This document shows, one piece after another, positions 1-8,700 of a stretch of DNA of 64,000 nt. The notes beneath the pieces are model-generated. The model made no database searches. It was not told the DNA's origin and saw only the letters and a program-made list of their open reading frames with translations. The DNA is from Planctomicrobium sp051466335 (GTDB lineage: Bacteria; Planctomycetota; Planctomycetia; Planctomycetales; Planctomycetaceae), in contig NZ_CP195793.1 in the NCBI RefSeq assembly GCF_051466335.1, positions 434,001 to 498,000 on the forward strand. Direction: 5' to 3'. Each line of letters starts with the position of its first letter. The first letter of the stretch is position 1. The position numbers and the translations under genes are program-made.

Positions 1-1
1 G

Positions 2-244
2 ATTCGGAGCGTTCGAGAAAGTCAGGTCGGGAGGGTGATCGAGATTGTGCCCGTCTCATCACAACAGTCGATCGAGTGCCTGATCGCTTCTCGAACAGAC
101 GGATTCCGTGCAACGCGAGGCTCGCTCGAACTCACCTCGCAAGGCGTCAAGATCGATGCCAGAATCGCTGAATCACTGGGAGTCAGCGTGGGCGATCCAC
201 TTCGGTACATTCTCTTCAGATCAGAACACCATCAAGTGAGGTGA
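2..244 (+). CDS. astA: Arginine N-succinyltransferase, C-terminal fragment (cut by window edge)
   Basis: The reading frame is open from base 2 to the stop at 242-244, so only about the last 80 residues are present. The visible start contains an IRSVRES stretch that resembles the C-terminal part of AstA, which transfers succinate from succinyl-CoA to arginine as the first step of the AST catabolic route. The identification rests mainly on context: the stop overlaps the start of astD by 4 bases and astB follows. A GTG at 35 could be mistaken for a start, but the frame continues upstream of it. The fragment alone is too short for a firm family call. Confidence 0.6.
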   Translation: MRSVRESQVGRVIEIVPVSSQQSIECLIASRTDGFRATRGSLELTSQGVKIDARIAESLGVSVGDPLRYILFRSEHHQVR

Positions 245-1701
245 AGATGAACTTCATCGCAGGAAACTGGGTGGAGGGAAGCGGAGAGTCATTTCATTCA
301 CTTTCCCCAGCCACGCAGAGAATCATCTGGACTGGCAGAGCGTCCCATCCGAACGATGTCGATTCTGCAGTTCAAGCGGCTCACTCTGCATCATCCGACT
401 GGGCTCGCCTCTCGATCACTCAACGCTCCAAATACCTATTGGCCTTTCGCGCTCAACTTGAACAACACCAAGTGGAACTGACCAGAGCGATTACAGAGGA
501 GGGGGGAAAGCCGCTTTGGGATGCAGCCACTGAAGTCAGTGCGATGATCAGTAAGATTCATTCCAGTCTGTCCGCGCTCAGCTCACGACGGGTAGACAAT
601 TCAATTCCCATCGCTGGCGGAAATGGAAGAACGCGATATAAGCCGCATGGAGTGACCGCGGTTTACGGGCCGTTCAACTTTCCGGGGCACATTGCGAACG
701 GTCAGATCATCCCAGCACTCGCAGCTGGAAACACGATTGTGTTGAAGCCGAGCGAACTGACTCCCCGTGTCGCAGAACTCACAATCAAGCTTTGGGAAAA
801 AGCGGAGATTCCTCCTGGAGTAATCAATCTCGTTCAGGGCGGTCGTGAGTGCGGGGAATCGCTGGCAAAACACCCAGAGGTTAACGCCGTTCTCTTTACC
901 GGCAGCCTGCGAACGGGCATCGCGTTACGCCAGGCTCTCGTCCCGTTTCCCGAAAAGCTTCTTGCTTTGGAACTGGGCGGCAACAACCCTCTGATCGTCC
1001 ACCGTGTTCGGGAGATCCTCCCTGCGATCTACTGGACAGTTCAGTCGGCATACCTGAGTTCGGGGCAACGCTGTACTTGTGCCCGTCGGCTGATCTGTAC
1101 TGAGGGAAATGATGAGCTGATCACTCTTCTCATCAAGGCGGTCAATAACATTGAGGTCGGCGCGCCAGACGGTTCTCCTCAACCATTTATGGGACCACTG
1201 ATTCACACTCAGGCAGCCGATCGCGTTCTAGAAGAGCAGGAACGCATGATGAATCACGGAGCCATCCCACTCGTTCAGTCAGAACGCCTTTCACTGGGAC
1301 CAGCCTATCTCTCTCCGGGGCTGATTGATGTCACCAATTGCAGTGTCAGAGAAGACAAAGAGCTTTTTGGTCCCATTCTTCAACTGATTCGAGTCCCGAA
1401 TTTGAAGTCCGCGATCGAGGAAGCCAACCGGACTCAATACGGCCTCGCTTGTGCAGTGTTCACTCAAAACAGAGAGGACTACGAACTGGTCTTTGATCAG
1501 GTTAAATCGGGATTGATCAACTGGAACAAACCGACGACCGGTGCGAGTGGTGAACTCCCGTTCGGAGGGGTGGGGCGAAGCGGAAATCATCGCGCAGCTG
1601 GCTCGTTCACTGTCGACTACTGCAACATTCCCGTCGCGTCGCTTGAAAGCAATCACATGGGAATCCCTGCGAATCTACCTCCGGGATTTTCGATGCCATG
1701 A
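241..1701 (+). CDS. astD: N-succinylglutamate 5-semialdehyde dehydrogenase (AstD)
   Basis: A 486-residue aldehyde dehydrogenase, the usual AstD length. It oxidises succinylglutamate semialdehyde to succinylglutamate with NAD+, in the cytoplasm, during arginine degradation. Visible landmarks are the GPFNFPGH motif near residue 145, the LKPSE cofactor-binding segment, the general-base glutamate E244 in ELGGN and the nucleophile C278 in SGQRCTC. The ATG at 241 lies inside the end of the astA fragment and the 3' end overlaps the astB start, so the three genes are translationally coupled. The choice of AstD over other aldehyde dehydrogenases is based on the operon and on the succinylglutamate-type active-site context. 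Confidence 0.93.
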   Translation: MKMNFIAGNWVEGSGESFHSLSPATQRIIWTGRASHPNDVDSAVQAAHSASSDWARLSITQRSKYLLAFRAQLEQHQVELTRAITEEGGKPLWDAATEVSAMISKIHSSLSALSSRRVDNSIPIAGGNGRTRYKPHGVTAVYGPFNFPGHIANGQIIPALAAGNTIVLKPSELTPRVAELTIKLWEKAEIPPGVINLVQGGRECGESLAKHPEVNAVLFTGSLRTGIALRQALVPFPEKLLALELGGNNPLIVHRVREILPAIYWTVQSAYLSSGQRCTCARRLICTEGNDELITLLIKAVNNIEVGAPDGSPQPFMGPLIHTQAADRVLEEQERMMNHGAIPLVQSERLSLGPAYLSPGLIDVTNCSVREDKELFGPILQLIRVPNLKSAIEEANRTQYGLACAVFTQNREDYELVFDQVKSGLINWNKPTTGASGELPFGGVGRSGNHRAAGSFTVDYCNIPVASLESNHMGIPANLPPGFSMP

Positions 1702-3038
1702 CCGCGTTTGAAGTCAACTTTGATGGACTTATCGGGCCGACGCATCATTACGGCGGACTCGCTGAGGGAAATCTTGCTTCATTCCGAAATCGCCATCGCG
1801 TTTCGCACCCCAAAGCTGCGGCGTTGGAGGGGTTGAACAAAATGAAGCTCCTGATGGATCTCGGAGTGAAGCAGGGAGTGCTTCCTCCTCAACCACGCCC
1901 ACATTGGGGATTTTTGCAGGAGAGGGGGTTCACAGGAAGAGCAGACGATGTCATTGCTCAGGCGGCGAGAGAACGTCCCGATTTGCTCTCGATTGCTTAC
2001 AGCGCCTCTTCAATGTGGACAGCAAATGCTGCCACTGTTTCTCCTAGTTCAGACACGGAAGATGGGAAAGTCCATTTCACTCCCGCCAATCTGATCAGCA
2101 CGACTCACCGTCAGCTTGAAGCCGTCAGAACAACTGAAGTCCTCCGTCAAATCTTCTCGAATCAGAAGTATTTCGTTGTTCATGACCCATTACAATCCGA
2201 GGCGAAATTCGCTGACGAAGGGGCAGCAAACCACATTCGACTCTGCGAGACTCACGGAGCGAAAGGAATCGAGATCTTCGTGTTCGGAAACGACGACGAA
2301 GATGCAAACAGTGCCTCCCCGATGATCTACTCACCCCGCCAAACCTTGAGCGCCAGCCGTGCAGTCGCCCGACGGCACAAGCTGCGTCCAGACGAGGTGC
2401 TTTTTCTGAAACAGAATCCCGATGCGATTGATGCAGGCGTATTTCATAATGATGTCGTCGCATTCGGGAACGAACGCCATCTGGTCTGCCATGAACAATC
2501 CTTCGTCAACCAGAACAACATAATAAAGCAGTTACGGGACATCCCGAACCGCGATTTGAAAATCGTTACCGTCGAAACAAAGGACCTCAGTCTCGAAGAA
2601 GCTGTCGCCACCTATCTCTTCAACAGCCAGCTCGTCACGATTGGATCAGGTGAAGACCGCACAATGACACTCATCGCCCCCATTGAATGCGAACGATCTT
2701 CCGCGTGCCTGAACGTGATTGACCAGATTCAGGTCGAATGCGAGCGAGTAACCGATGTCCAATTCGTCGATGTCCGCCAAAGTATGCGGAATGGAGGAGG
2801 TCCTGCCTGTTTGCGACTGCGGGTGGTTCTTACGGAAGAAGAATTGAATCAGCTTTCTGGAACGGTCCTACTAACGCCGCAGTTGTACGAAGGACTCAGG
2901 AAGACCGTGATCAACCATTATCGCGATGAACTCGATGTCGACGCTCTCCGCGACCCGCAGTTGGCAGTAGAGTCGAACAACGCACTCGCTGAGATCTACA
3001 GCCTGCTCGGTCTCAACTGGAGTCCAGACTTCCCTTGA
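1698..3038 (+). CDS. astB: N-succinylarginine dihydrolase (AstB)
   Basis: A 446-residue protein of the guanidino-group modifying superfamily. AstB hydrolyses N-succinylarginine to succinylornithine, CO2 and ammonia, the second step of the AST pathway. The N-terminus carries the family start with FDGLIGPTHHYGG. Likely catalytic residues are E174 (in DEGAANH), H250 (in FHNDVVA) and C371 (in NGGGPACLR), in the same order and nearly the same positions as the enterobacterial enzyme. ATGA overlap with astD. No astC or astE lies downstream, so the remaining steps must be encoded upstream of the window or elsewhere. Confidence 0.95.
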   Translation: MTAFEVNFDGLIGPTHHYGGLAEGNLASFRNRHRVSHPKAAALEGLNKMKLLMDLGVKQGVLPPQPRPHWGFLQERGFTGRADDVIAQAARERPDLLSIAYSASSMWTANAATVSPSSDTEDGKVHFTPANLISTTHRQLEAVRTTEVLRQIFSNQKYFVVHDPLQSEAKFADEGAANHIRLCETHGAKGIEIFVFGNDDEDANSASPMIYSPRQTLSASRAVARRHKLRPDEVLFLKQNPDAIDAGVFHNDVVAFGNERHLVCHEQSFVNQNNIIKQLRDIPNRDLKIVTVETKDLSLEEAVATYLFNSQLVTIGSGEDRTMTLIAPIECERSSACLNVIDQIQVECERVTDVQFVDVRQSMRNGGGPACLRLRVVLTEEELNQLSGTVLLTPQLYEGLRKTVINHYRDELDVDALRDPQLAVESNNALAEIYSLLGLNWSPDFP

Positions 3039-3059
3039 GAGTGACGAAATCTTGTCACT

Positions 3060-3158
3060 TAGCCCCTGCCTCAGGGGAGTGTGGCTGCGAATGGTGGAAA
3101 AACTCGTTCAAACGCTGCGTTTATCGCCGCCGGAACGCCACACTCTCGTGAGAGGCGC
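3060..3158 (+). repeat. Dispersed structured repeat, copy 1
   Basis: This 99-base stretch matches 23006-23105 in the same orientation, with about 85 of 100 aligned columns identical and one single-base gap (my hand alignment). It starts 21 bases after the astB stop. It contains three inverted repeats: CCCCTG/CAGGGG near its 5' end, GAGTGTGGC/GCCACACTC spanning most of the element, and CTCTC/GAGAG near the 3' end. It carries no convincing reading frame. It could be a REP/MITE-like element or a structured 3' UTR RNA. Confidence 0.75.
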
Positions 3159-3223
3159 GCTAGGCGGGGAGATAGAGCGATGCTCGTGTCGGGTGATTGT
3201 TCAGGGAACAACGATTCGACCAC

Positions 3224-3262
3224 AAAAAAACGCTGCTGACAAAATTGGGTGTCAGCAGCGTT
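3224..3262 (-). terminator. Rho-independent terminator of infC
   Basis: Perfect 12-bp stem (arms 3229-3240 and 3251-3262, AACGCTGCTGAC and its complement) with a 10-base loop. Read on the minus strand, the hairpin is followed by a run of seven T. It lies just past the infC stop, between convergent astB and infC. Confidence 0.9.
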
Positions 3263-3287
3263 CTTTGATCGAATCTTCAGGAGGAGC

Positions 3288-3848
3288 CTATTGAGCTGGC
3301 GCCGCCGGTTTTGTTCCGCCTGGCATCAGCAACATCGACATCGCACGACCACTCTCCATGCGTGGTGGTTGCTCGACTGTCGCGACGTCTGCAAGCATGG
3401 TGATAATTTCCTGCAGCAAGTCCCGTCCACGATCATGATGCGCGTTTTCTCGACCGCGGAACACGACGTTGACCTTGACCTTGTCCTTGCGAGCCAAAAA
3501 TTCTCGTGCTTTGTCAACTTTGACCTGAATGTCATGCTGACCGGTTTTGGCACCGAGACGGATTTGTTTGAGCTGACTTTTGTGTTGTTTTGGCCCGACA
3601 GACTTGCGCTGCTTCTCGTACTGTGCTTTGCCGAAATCCATGATTCGACAGACCGGAGGCTTGGAATCAGGGCTGACTTCGACAAGATCCAGTCCAGCAT
3701 CCATCGCCAGCTGTAAAGCGACAGGAGTTTCCATCTCGCCGAGCATTTCGCCCTCAGCATCCACGACACGGATGGGGGTAATTCGAATGCGCTCGTTCAT
3801 GCGAGGCAAGTTCGTTTGGGTTCGGGCAACCGGTTGCGGCCGTCTGAT
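3288..3848 (-). CDS. infC: Translation initiation factor IF-3, probably started at an ATC codon
   Basis: IF-3 binds the 30S subunit, prevents 50S joining and checks the start codon. The protein has the IF-3 N domain (MNERIR, then ALQLAMDAGLDLVEVSP), the lysine-rich linker around SVGPKQHKSQLKQIRLG, and the C domain with VKVNVVFRGRE. No ATG lies near a ribosome site; the nearest candidates are TTG at 3809 and ATG at 3800. A strong GAGGAG at 3856-3861 sits exactly 7 bases before an in-frame ATC at 3846-3848, giving 186 residues and an N-terminus of the usual RTNLPRMNERI type. Atypical starts (AUU, AUC, AUA) are known for infC and permit autoregulation. Usual partners rpmI and rplT are absent; an AST gene lies convergent downstream. 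Confidence 0.92.
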   Translation of the reverse strand: MRRPQPVARTQTNLPRMNERIRITPIRVVDAEGEMLGEMETPVALQLAMDAGLDLVEVSPDSKPPVCRIMDFGKAQYEKQRKSVGPKQHKSQLKQIRLGAKTGQHDIQVKVDKAREFLARKDKVKVNVVFRGRENAHHDRGRDLLQEIITMLADVATVEQPPRMESGRAMSMLLMPGGTKPAAPAQ

Positions 3849-3855
3849 GTTTTAG

Positions 3856-3861
3856 CTCCTC
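3856..3861 (-). promoter_or_regulatory. Shine-Dalgarno site that selects the ATC start of infC
   Basis: GAGGAG on the minus strand, 7 bases upstream of ATC. Only stop-free sequence joins this ATC to the conserved IF-3 body, and a TAA lies in frame just upstream (3852-3854), so the reading frame cannot extend past it. Confidence 0.8.
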
Positions 3862-3892
3862 AAAAATAAAATGGAAAATTGAGACAAAGAGC

Positions 3893-3925
3893 CCGCGAAG
3901 CCACGGAAATCCCGTGACTTCGCGG
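3893..3925 (-). terminator. Strong hairpin between csp and infC
   Basis: Arms 3893-3906 and 3912-3925 pair over 14 bp with one G-T wobble and a 5-base loop. It starts 12 bases past the csp stop and precedes the infC start. On the minus strand the tail is only CTCTTTGTC, so it may be a partial terminator or attenuator and not a complete stop. Confidence 0.65.
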
Positions 3926-3937
3926 TTTTGCTCAAAA

Positions 3938-4135
3938 CTAGTTGATCACTTGGACATCGTTGGCACATGGGCCTTTTTTGCCCTGTCCAACAGTGTACTC
4001 AACTGTCTGGCCTTCATACAGGTTCTCGTATGAAGTCCCTTTGACTGAAGAATGGTGGAAGAACAAATCCCCACGATCACCTTCGATGAAGCCAAAGCCT
4101 TTGTCTGTCAGTTTCTTGATCTTACCCTGTGGCAT
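3938..4135 (-). CDS. Cold-shock domain protein (CspA family)
   Basis: A 65-residue single cold-shock domain, the usual size of CspA-type RNA chaperones that bind single-stranded RNA and DNA. The RNP1-like motif KGFGFI lies at residues 12-17 and the RNP2-like motif DLFFHHS at 23-29. The start MPQGKIKK at 4135 is preceded by AGGA with an 8-base spacer; a longer open frame to 4390 has no family similarity and is probably leader RNA. Flanked by an RRM protein upstream and infC downstream, all on the same strand. A paralogue lies at 48822-49019. Confidence 0.95.
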   Translation of the reverse strand: MPQGKIKKLTDKGFGFIEGDRGDLFFHHSSVKGTSYENLYEGQTVEYTVGQGKKGPCANDVQVIN

Positions 4136-4354
4136 TGCTGCTATCCTAAAAAATTTGACTCGTCGTCCCGATGACCTTTCAACACAAAAGCTCATCTGGA
4201 AAACAACTGAGCAGTGGGCCACAGACCTGACGTGGTTACAAAAACTCACTGGCATTGTGTGGTGTTTGAAAGACAAAGCCAATTCAACAGCTTCTCCTTC
4301 TCTGCTCGTAACATCCTGTGGTGTCTGACGACTCCTCAAGATGTCCCACAAAAC

Positions 4355-4393
4355 CTGGCAACTTGCCAGATTTGAATGGCTTCTTGGCAACTT
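4355..4393. promoter_or_regulatory. Palindrome plus repeated half-site, possible operator
   Basis: CTGGCAA-C-TTGCCAG (4355-4369) is a perfect 7-bp inverted repeat around one central base. The 9-mer TGGCAACTT within it (4356-4364) recurs at 4385-4393, 29 bases further on, close to three helical turns. This is the look of a repressor or activator site, but no regulator is identified. Confidence 0.4.
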
Positions 4394-4484
4394 ACGTCGC
4401 CTGAACTCTCACTGTGCTGATGCGAAGTACTTTCCTGACCGGACCTTCCAACCCATCAACACGCAGAAATGTAACATTTTGGTT

Positions 4485-4499
4485 AGTTGTCATACAACT
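4485..4499. promoter_or_regulatory. Perfect palindrome AGTTGT-CAT-ACAACT
   Basis: A 6-bp perfect inverted repeat with a 3-base centre, about 30 bases downstream of the RRM stop codon. There is no T-run, so it is not a classical terminator. It may be a binding site or a chance palindrome. Confidence 0.3.
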
Positions 4500-4526
4500 G
4501 CGATCTTGGAATCTCTCGCGAAAAAC

Positions 4527-4817
4527 CTAAATCAAATCCCAACGTCCTCGGGAAACCGGAGAAGCGATCGCATCGCGCCCCTTCGCCTCGCTGACAACCA
4601 ATTTTCTCCCCTGGAGGGAGCTTCCATTCAACCGGACCATCGCCTCGTCTGCATCATCCAGATTTCCCATCCGAACGAAGGCAAACCCTTTGGATCGACC
4701 AGTCACTTGATCCTTTACCATCTGTACAGCGGACACGCGTCCGTATCGTTCAAATGCCGACCGCAAATCGGTCTCCGTGGCGTTAAACGATAAATTTCCA
4801 ACATAAATACTTGTCAA
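4527..4817 (-). CDS. RRM-domain RNA-binding protein
   Basis: About 96 residues forming a single RNA recognition motif. RNP2 is IYVGNL at the N-terminus and RNP1 is KGFAFVRM near residue 44, with the usual beta-alpha-beta-beta-alpha-beta spacing and a short basic tail. Similar small RRM proteins in cyanobacteria and planctomycetes are often cold-induced; that role is inferred here from the neighbouring csp and infC genes. No ATG is available. TTG codons occur at 4820 and 4817; the latter is placed better (7 bases) behind an AAAGG at 4825-4829, so it is preferred. Confidence 0.9.
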   Translation of the reverse strand: MTSIYVGNLSFNATETDLRSAFERYGRVSAVQMVKDQVTGRSKGFAFVRMGNLDDADEAMVRLNGSSLQGRKLVVSEAKGRDAIASPVSRGRWDLI

Positions 4818-4820
4818 CAA

Positions 4821-5748
4821 ACAACCTTTGAATCTTGAGGCTCAGCTCTCTTGGAGGCCGAATACCGTGAAGGTACGACTGCTGAGCGATGAATTGGCGA
4901 ATGAGAAGGCTCGAATTCCACACGGAACCCAGAAAGAATTCGACAACACACTTCGCAACAATGCTGTCGACTGTAGCCGTAAGGTGAGAAAGAGACCCGG
5001 AGAATTGAGCCTCATCGTGGCAGAGACTTCGCGTGCAGCGAGCACGTCGAAGATCCGATACGCAAAGAAATCTACTGGTAAATGGCGAGAGGGGCTGAAA
5101 GAGCCTCTCGAACAGAGTCCGCAAATGACTTTATCCCAAACTATTTCCTGATGACTTCGCTCTCACTTCCATTTCTGGTTTTGAGCAGCAGTCGTGTGGA
5201 CCGGGCGAAGTCCAAAAGAGCTTCATCGACCCGAACCTGCACGAATTTGTGAGTTGAAAATCATCTCAACCGCCAATACGTGCAAGAATCCACTGCCAGT
5301 GAATATATCGTACGTCCGTTCACTTGACGAGACTTATTCTCCAAATTTTGAGAACTTACGAGATTTTCTTCGATGTCGGTAGAAATTTCGTCATCGAGAA
5401 CCGACCCGCCCGACCGCTTGGTTCCGGCAGGCCGACTCCGCACGTGGGAGACTCGGGAGTTACCCGCTAGATAACGCGGTCAATTCCACAACAGATCATC
5501 CGAAATACCGATCGTTTGACTCCGTCGCCACTGCATTCTGCACAGGAAAGCACCTGAGATCACGAGTCCGCTTCGGCAAAAAACGCCATTGGACACGTTC
5601 GAATCCGTCCAAACCTGCATCAACTCATGACTTTAGCCTAAATCGTCTGTTCAAGATTTTCATTTCCGCCAAAGTTACCCGTAACGCAATTGTATTTGCG
5701 ATGACTTTTTGGAATCAGGTTCTTTCCTCGAACTGAGTGGCGACAGTG
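4821..5748. other. About 930 bp without a supported gene
   Basis: Several short open frames occur on both strands, for example 4828-5151 (+), but none has a ribosome site, recognisable domain or natural residue composition. The region separates the minus-strand RRM gene from the plus-strand secretin gene, so promoters for both must lie here. I recognise no structured RNA class in it. Confidence 0.5.
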
Positions 5749-8700
5749 ATGGATCACATGTATCGCAAAGATCGACTGAAACAAATCGGACGGAAACTTG
5801 CGTTTCTCTCAGTCTTCCCGATGTTGATTCCGTCGCAATCTTTCCTTGTCGCAGCTGAACAGAACGTGCTTCAGTTCAAACAAAAGAGCGACGCAGAAGA
5901 GAAAAAGGCGTCCACCCCCGAGGAAAGAGCGAAGTCTCAATGTAAATTGGGATACTTCCGCAAACCTTGGGACGTAGTTCTCAACAATGTCGCGGAAGAA
6001 ACCAACTCCACATTGGTGATGGAGGAGATCCCTCCTGGTCTTTACACACGCGCCGACATTGCGAACCACACGCGGGAAGACGCAGTCCGCATCCTCAATC
6101 GGGATCTGGAAAAAACGAATTTTCGACTGATCGAGAACGGAAACGTTCTGGAAGTCATCTCGACAAAGAAGAAGAAAATCGACTTCCAGCGTCACAATGC
6201 ATCGACGGAAGTGAAACGCCCAACGGCTGGGATGAATCAACCGATTACGTTGGCATCAGCTGAGTCTGACACCCCTGCGACATCTGTGGTGCAAAAGGCG
6301 AACCACGAAAACGTCGTCAATGAGGAAACGGCTCCTCCATCAACGATCACGATCCACCCAACGACCCGACCTGCCCTCGATCTCGCAAAGCAGATCCACC
6401 AGACCTTCAAGCAGCGATCACATCTTGAAAACACTGGACCTCACGGACTTCCCGCATTCGTCGTCGACCACTTCGAGCAAACGGCAATCGCTGCAAAGCG
6501 TCCGCTTTTCGTGCTCGAGATCGACACAGCGAACAACGAATTACTGATCACCGCAGAGCCGTCAGTTCAGGTGGGCCTGAAACAACTCATCACGAAGATC
6601 GACATGAACCCATTGGGGGGTGAGCAACTTCCCAAACTCGTTGCAGGGAATGGGACCACTGCAGAAACAGGACGAAAGCTGGCACAGCCACTCTCATTAA
6701 TTTCTCAGTTGCGAACACAGACTCCTCCTACAACCACCGAACCAGTTCAGGCTCCTGCTGCAGATTCCTCAGCTCCGGCCGGGAGTGCTGCCCCAGCAAC
6801 CGCACCTCAGACAACACCCGAATCGAACCCTGCGAACGCCGCGGCGGGCGGGCTCCCCGCATTGCTCGGCAACCTCAAGGGGGACGTTGCGATTGAAGCT
6901 CTCAACGACCTCGACCTCCTCATCCTCCGAGGAAACGAAAAGGATGTTGAGTCTGTATTGCAGGTGATTCAGGCCATTGAACAGATGGCAATGGGCAGCA
7001 TGCCTGAGATCCACCTCTTGCGACTTCGGTTTGTCGATTCTCAATCGATGTCCCAGTTGCTGAATGACGTCTACACCCGCATGTCGGAACTGCGTACGAA
7101 CAACGCCCAACAGGCCCTTGTCTCCGTGCGAGTCGTCCCTGTGGTTGTTCCCAACGCCGTCCTCATCCTCGCCCCTGGAAACGCCATCGAAGGGGTCCTC
7201 GATCTGGCAGATGAACTGGATCAGGCCATCGACCCGACCCATGAAGTTCAGATTTTCCGCTTGAAACATGCGGTCTCCACATCTGTTGTGGAAATGTTGA
7301 CCAACTTTTACACCCAGCCACCCGTGGGCTTGGCGACTCGATTGAAAGTTGCCTCCGATGCTCGCACCAACAGCGTCGTCGTCCAGGCAAATCCTCGCGA
7401 CCTGTCAGAAATCGCCGAGTTCATCCGCGGGCTCGATAACGAACAGTCAGCATCCACGAGCCGACTCCGATTGTTCCCACTCAAAAGTGCTGCTGCAGAA
7501 GATCTGGCTGCATTTCTGAACAACGCGATTCAAGGGACACTTAACCCTGCACGAATGACCTCCACGACTGGACAAGGAGGATTCGGACAGCAGCAAGGGG
7601 GAGCAAACTCTGCCACCCAACAGGCACGGGCGACTGTCCTCGAATTCCTCGCGGAAGGTGGAGATGAACTGATTCGATCAGGACTCCTGAACGACATTCG
7701 CTTTAATGCTGATCCTCGTACGAACAGCCTGCTTGTCACCGCATCGGAACAAAGCATGCCGCTCGTGGAAGAACTGATTCGCATGCTCGACCGCCCAAGC
7801 AGCGCGGTGGCAGAAATCAAAGTCTTCCCGCTCAAAAATGCGGACTCGATTAATGCTGTCGCACTCCTGAACGAAATGTTCAGCTCATCCCAGCAGGGTG
7901 CTCAACGTCCTGCGGGGGCCGCGAATCAATCCAGCGGACTTGGGATGGAACTGATCGGAGCGCAAGGGAATGGAAACAGTTTGATTCCAATGCGTTTCTC
8001 AGCCGATTCCCGAACCAACTCGGTCGTCGCAATCGGCGGAGCAGACACACTTCAGATCGTCGAGGCCATCCTTTACAAGCTCGACTCGAACCACACACGA
8101 AATCGTATTACCAACGTCATTAAGCTGCGAAACACACAGGCAAGTGTCGTTGCTCAGGCAATCAATGATTTCCTCGCTGCACAACGAGATCTGGCAACGA
8201 TCGATCCAGACCGGATCAGCACGAGCCAGCTTCTCGAGCAGGAAATTATCGTCACTCCGGAAGACTCCACCAACAACCTGTTGATCAGCGCAACTCCGGT
8301 CTACTTTAAACAACTCGAAGAGATTGCCCGTCGACTCGATGCAGAGCCCGCTCAGGTCGTCATTCAGGCGATGCTGGTTGAAGTTGTTCTGGACAACAAG
8401 GACGAGTTCGGAGTTGAACTCGGGTTCCAGGATCCAGTTCTGTTCGCCCGCAGTACGATTGGAAACCTCGTCACGACAACGACGACAACATCCCAGCCAG
8501 GTCAGCCGCAAGTCACCACAACAAACGTCATTTCTCAACAGGCGACTCCGGGATTCAACTTCAATAATCAATCCCTGGGAAGTAACAATAGCACCTCGAA
8601 TCCATCGATTGTTGGATCGCAAGGATTGACGAACTTTGCGCTCGGCCGCGTGAATAACGATCTCGGATACGGTGGATTGGTCCTCTCGGCAAGTTCAGAT

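Larger units (their letters stand above)
4136..4526 (-). other. 391-bp gap between RRM and csp genes; probable csp leader
   Basis: No convincing gene on either strand. The stretch upstream of the csp start could be a long 5' leader as in other cold-shock genes, but this is inference. It contains two perfect palindromes and a direct repeat (annotated separately at 4355-4393 and 4485-4499). I found no clear promoter by eye. Confidence 0.5.

Noticed and set aside
3249..3716. Long plus-strand frame antisense to infC
   Set aside because: Shadow of the IF-3 coding frame.
4828..5151. Plus-strand frame of 107 codons in the long gap before the secretin
   Set aside because: No ribosome site, no domain, no opposite-strand partner, and composition unlike the neighbours; likely chance frame.
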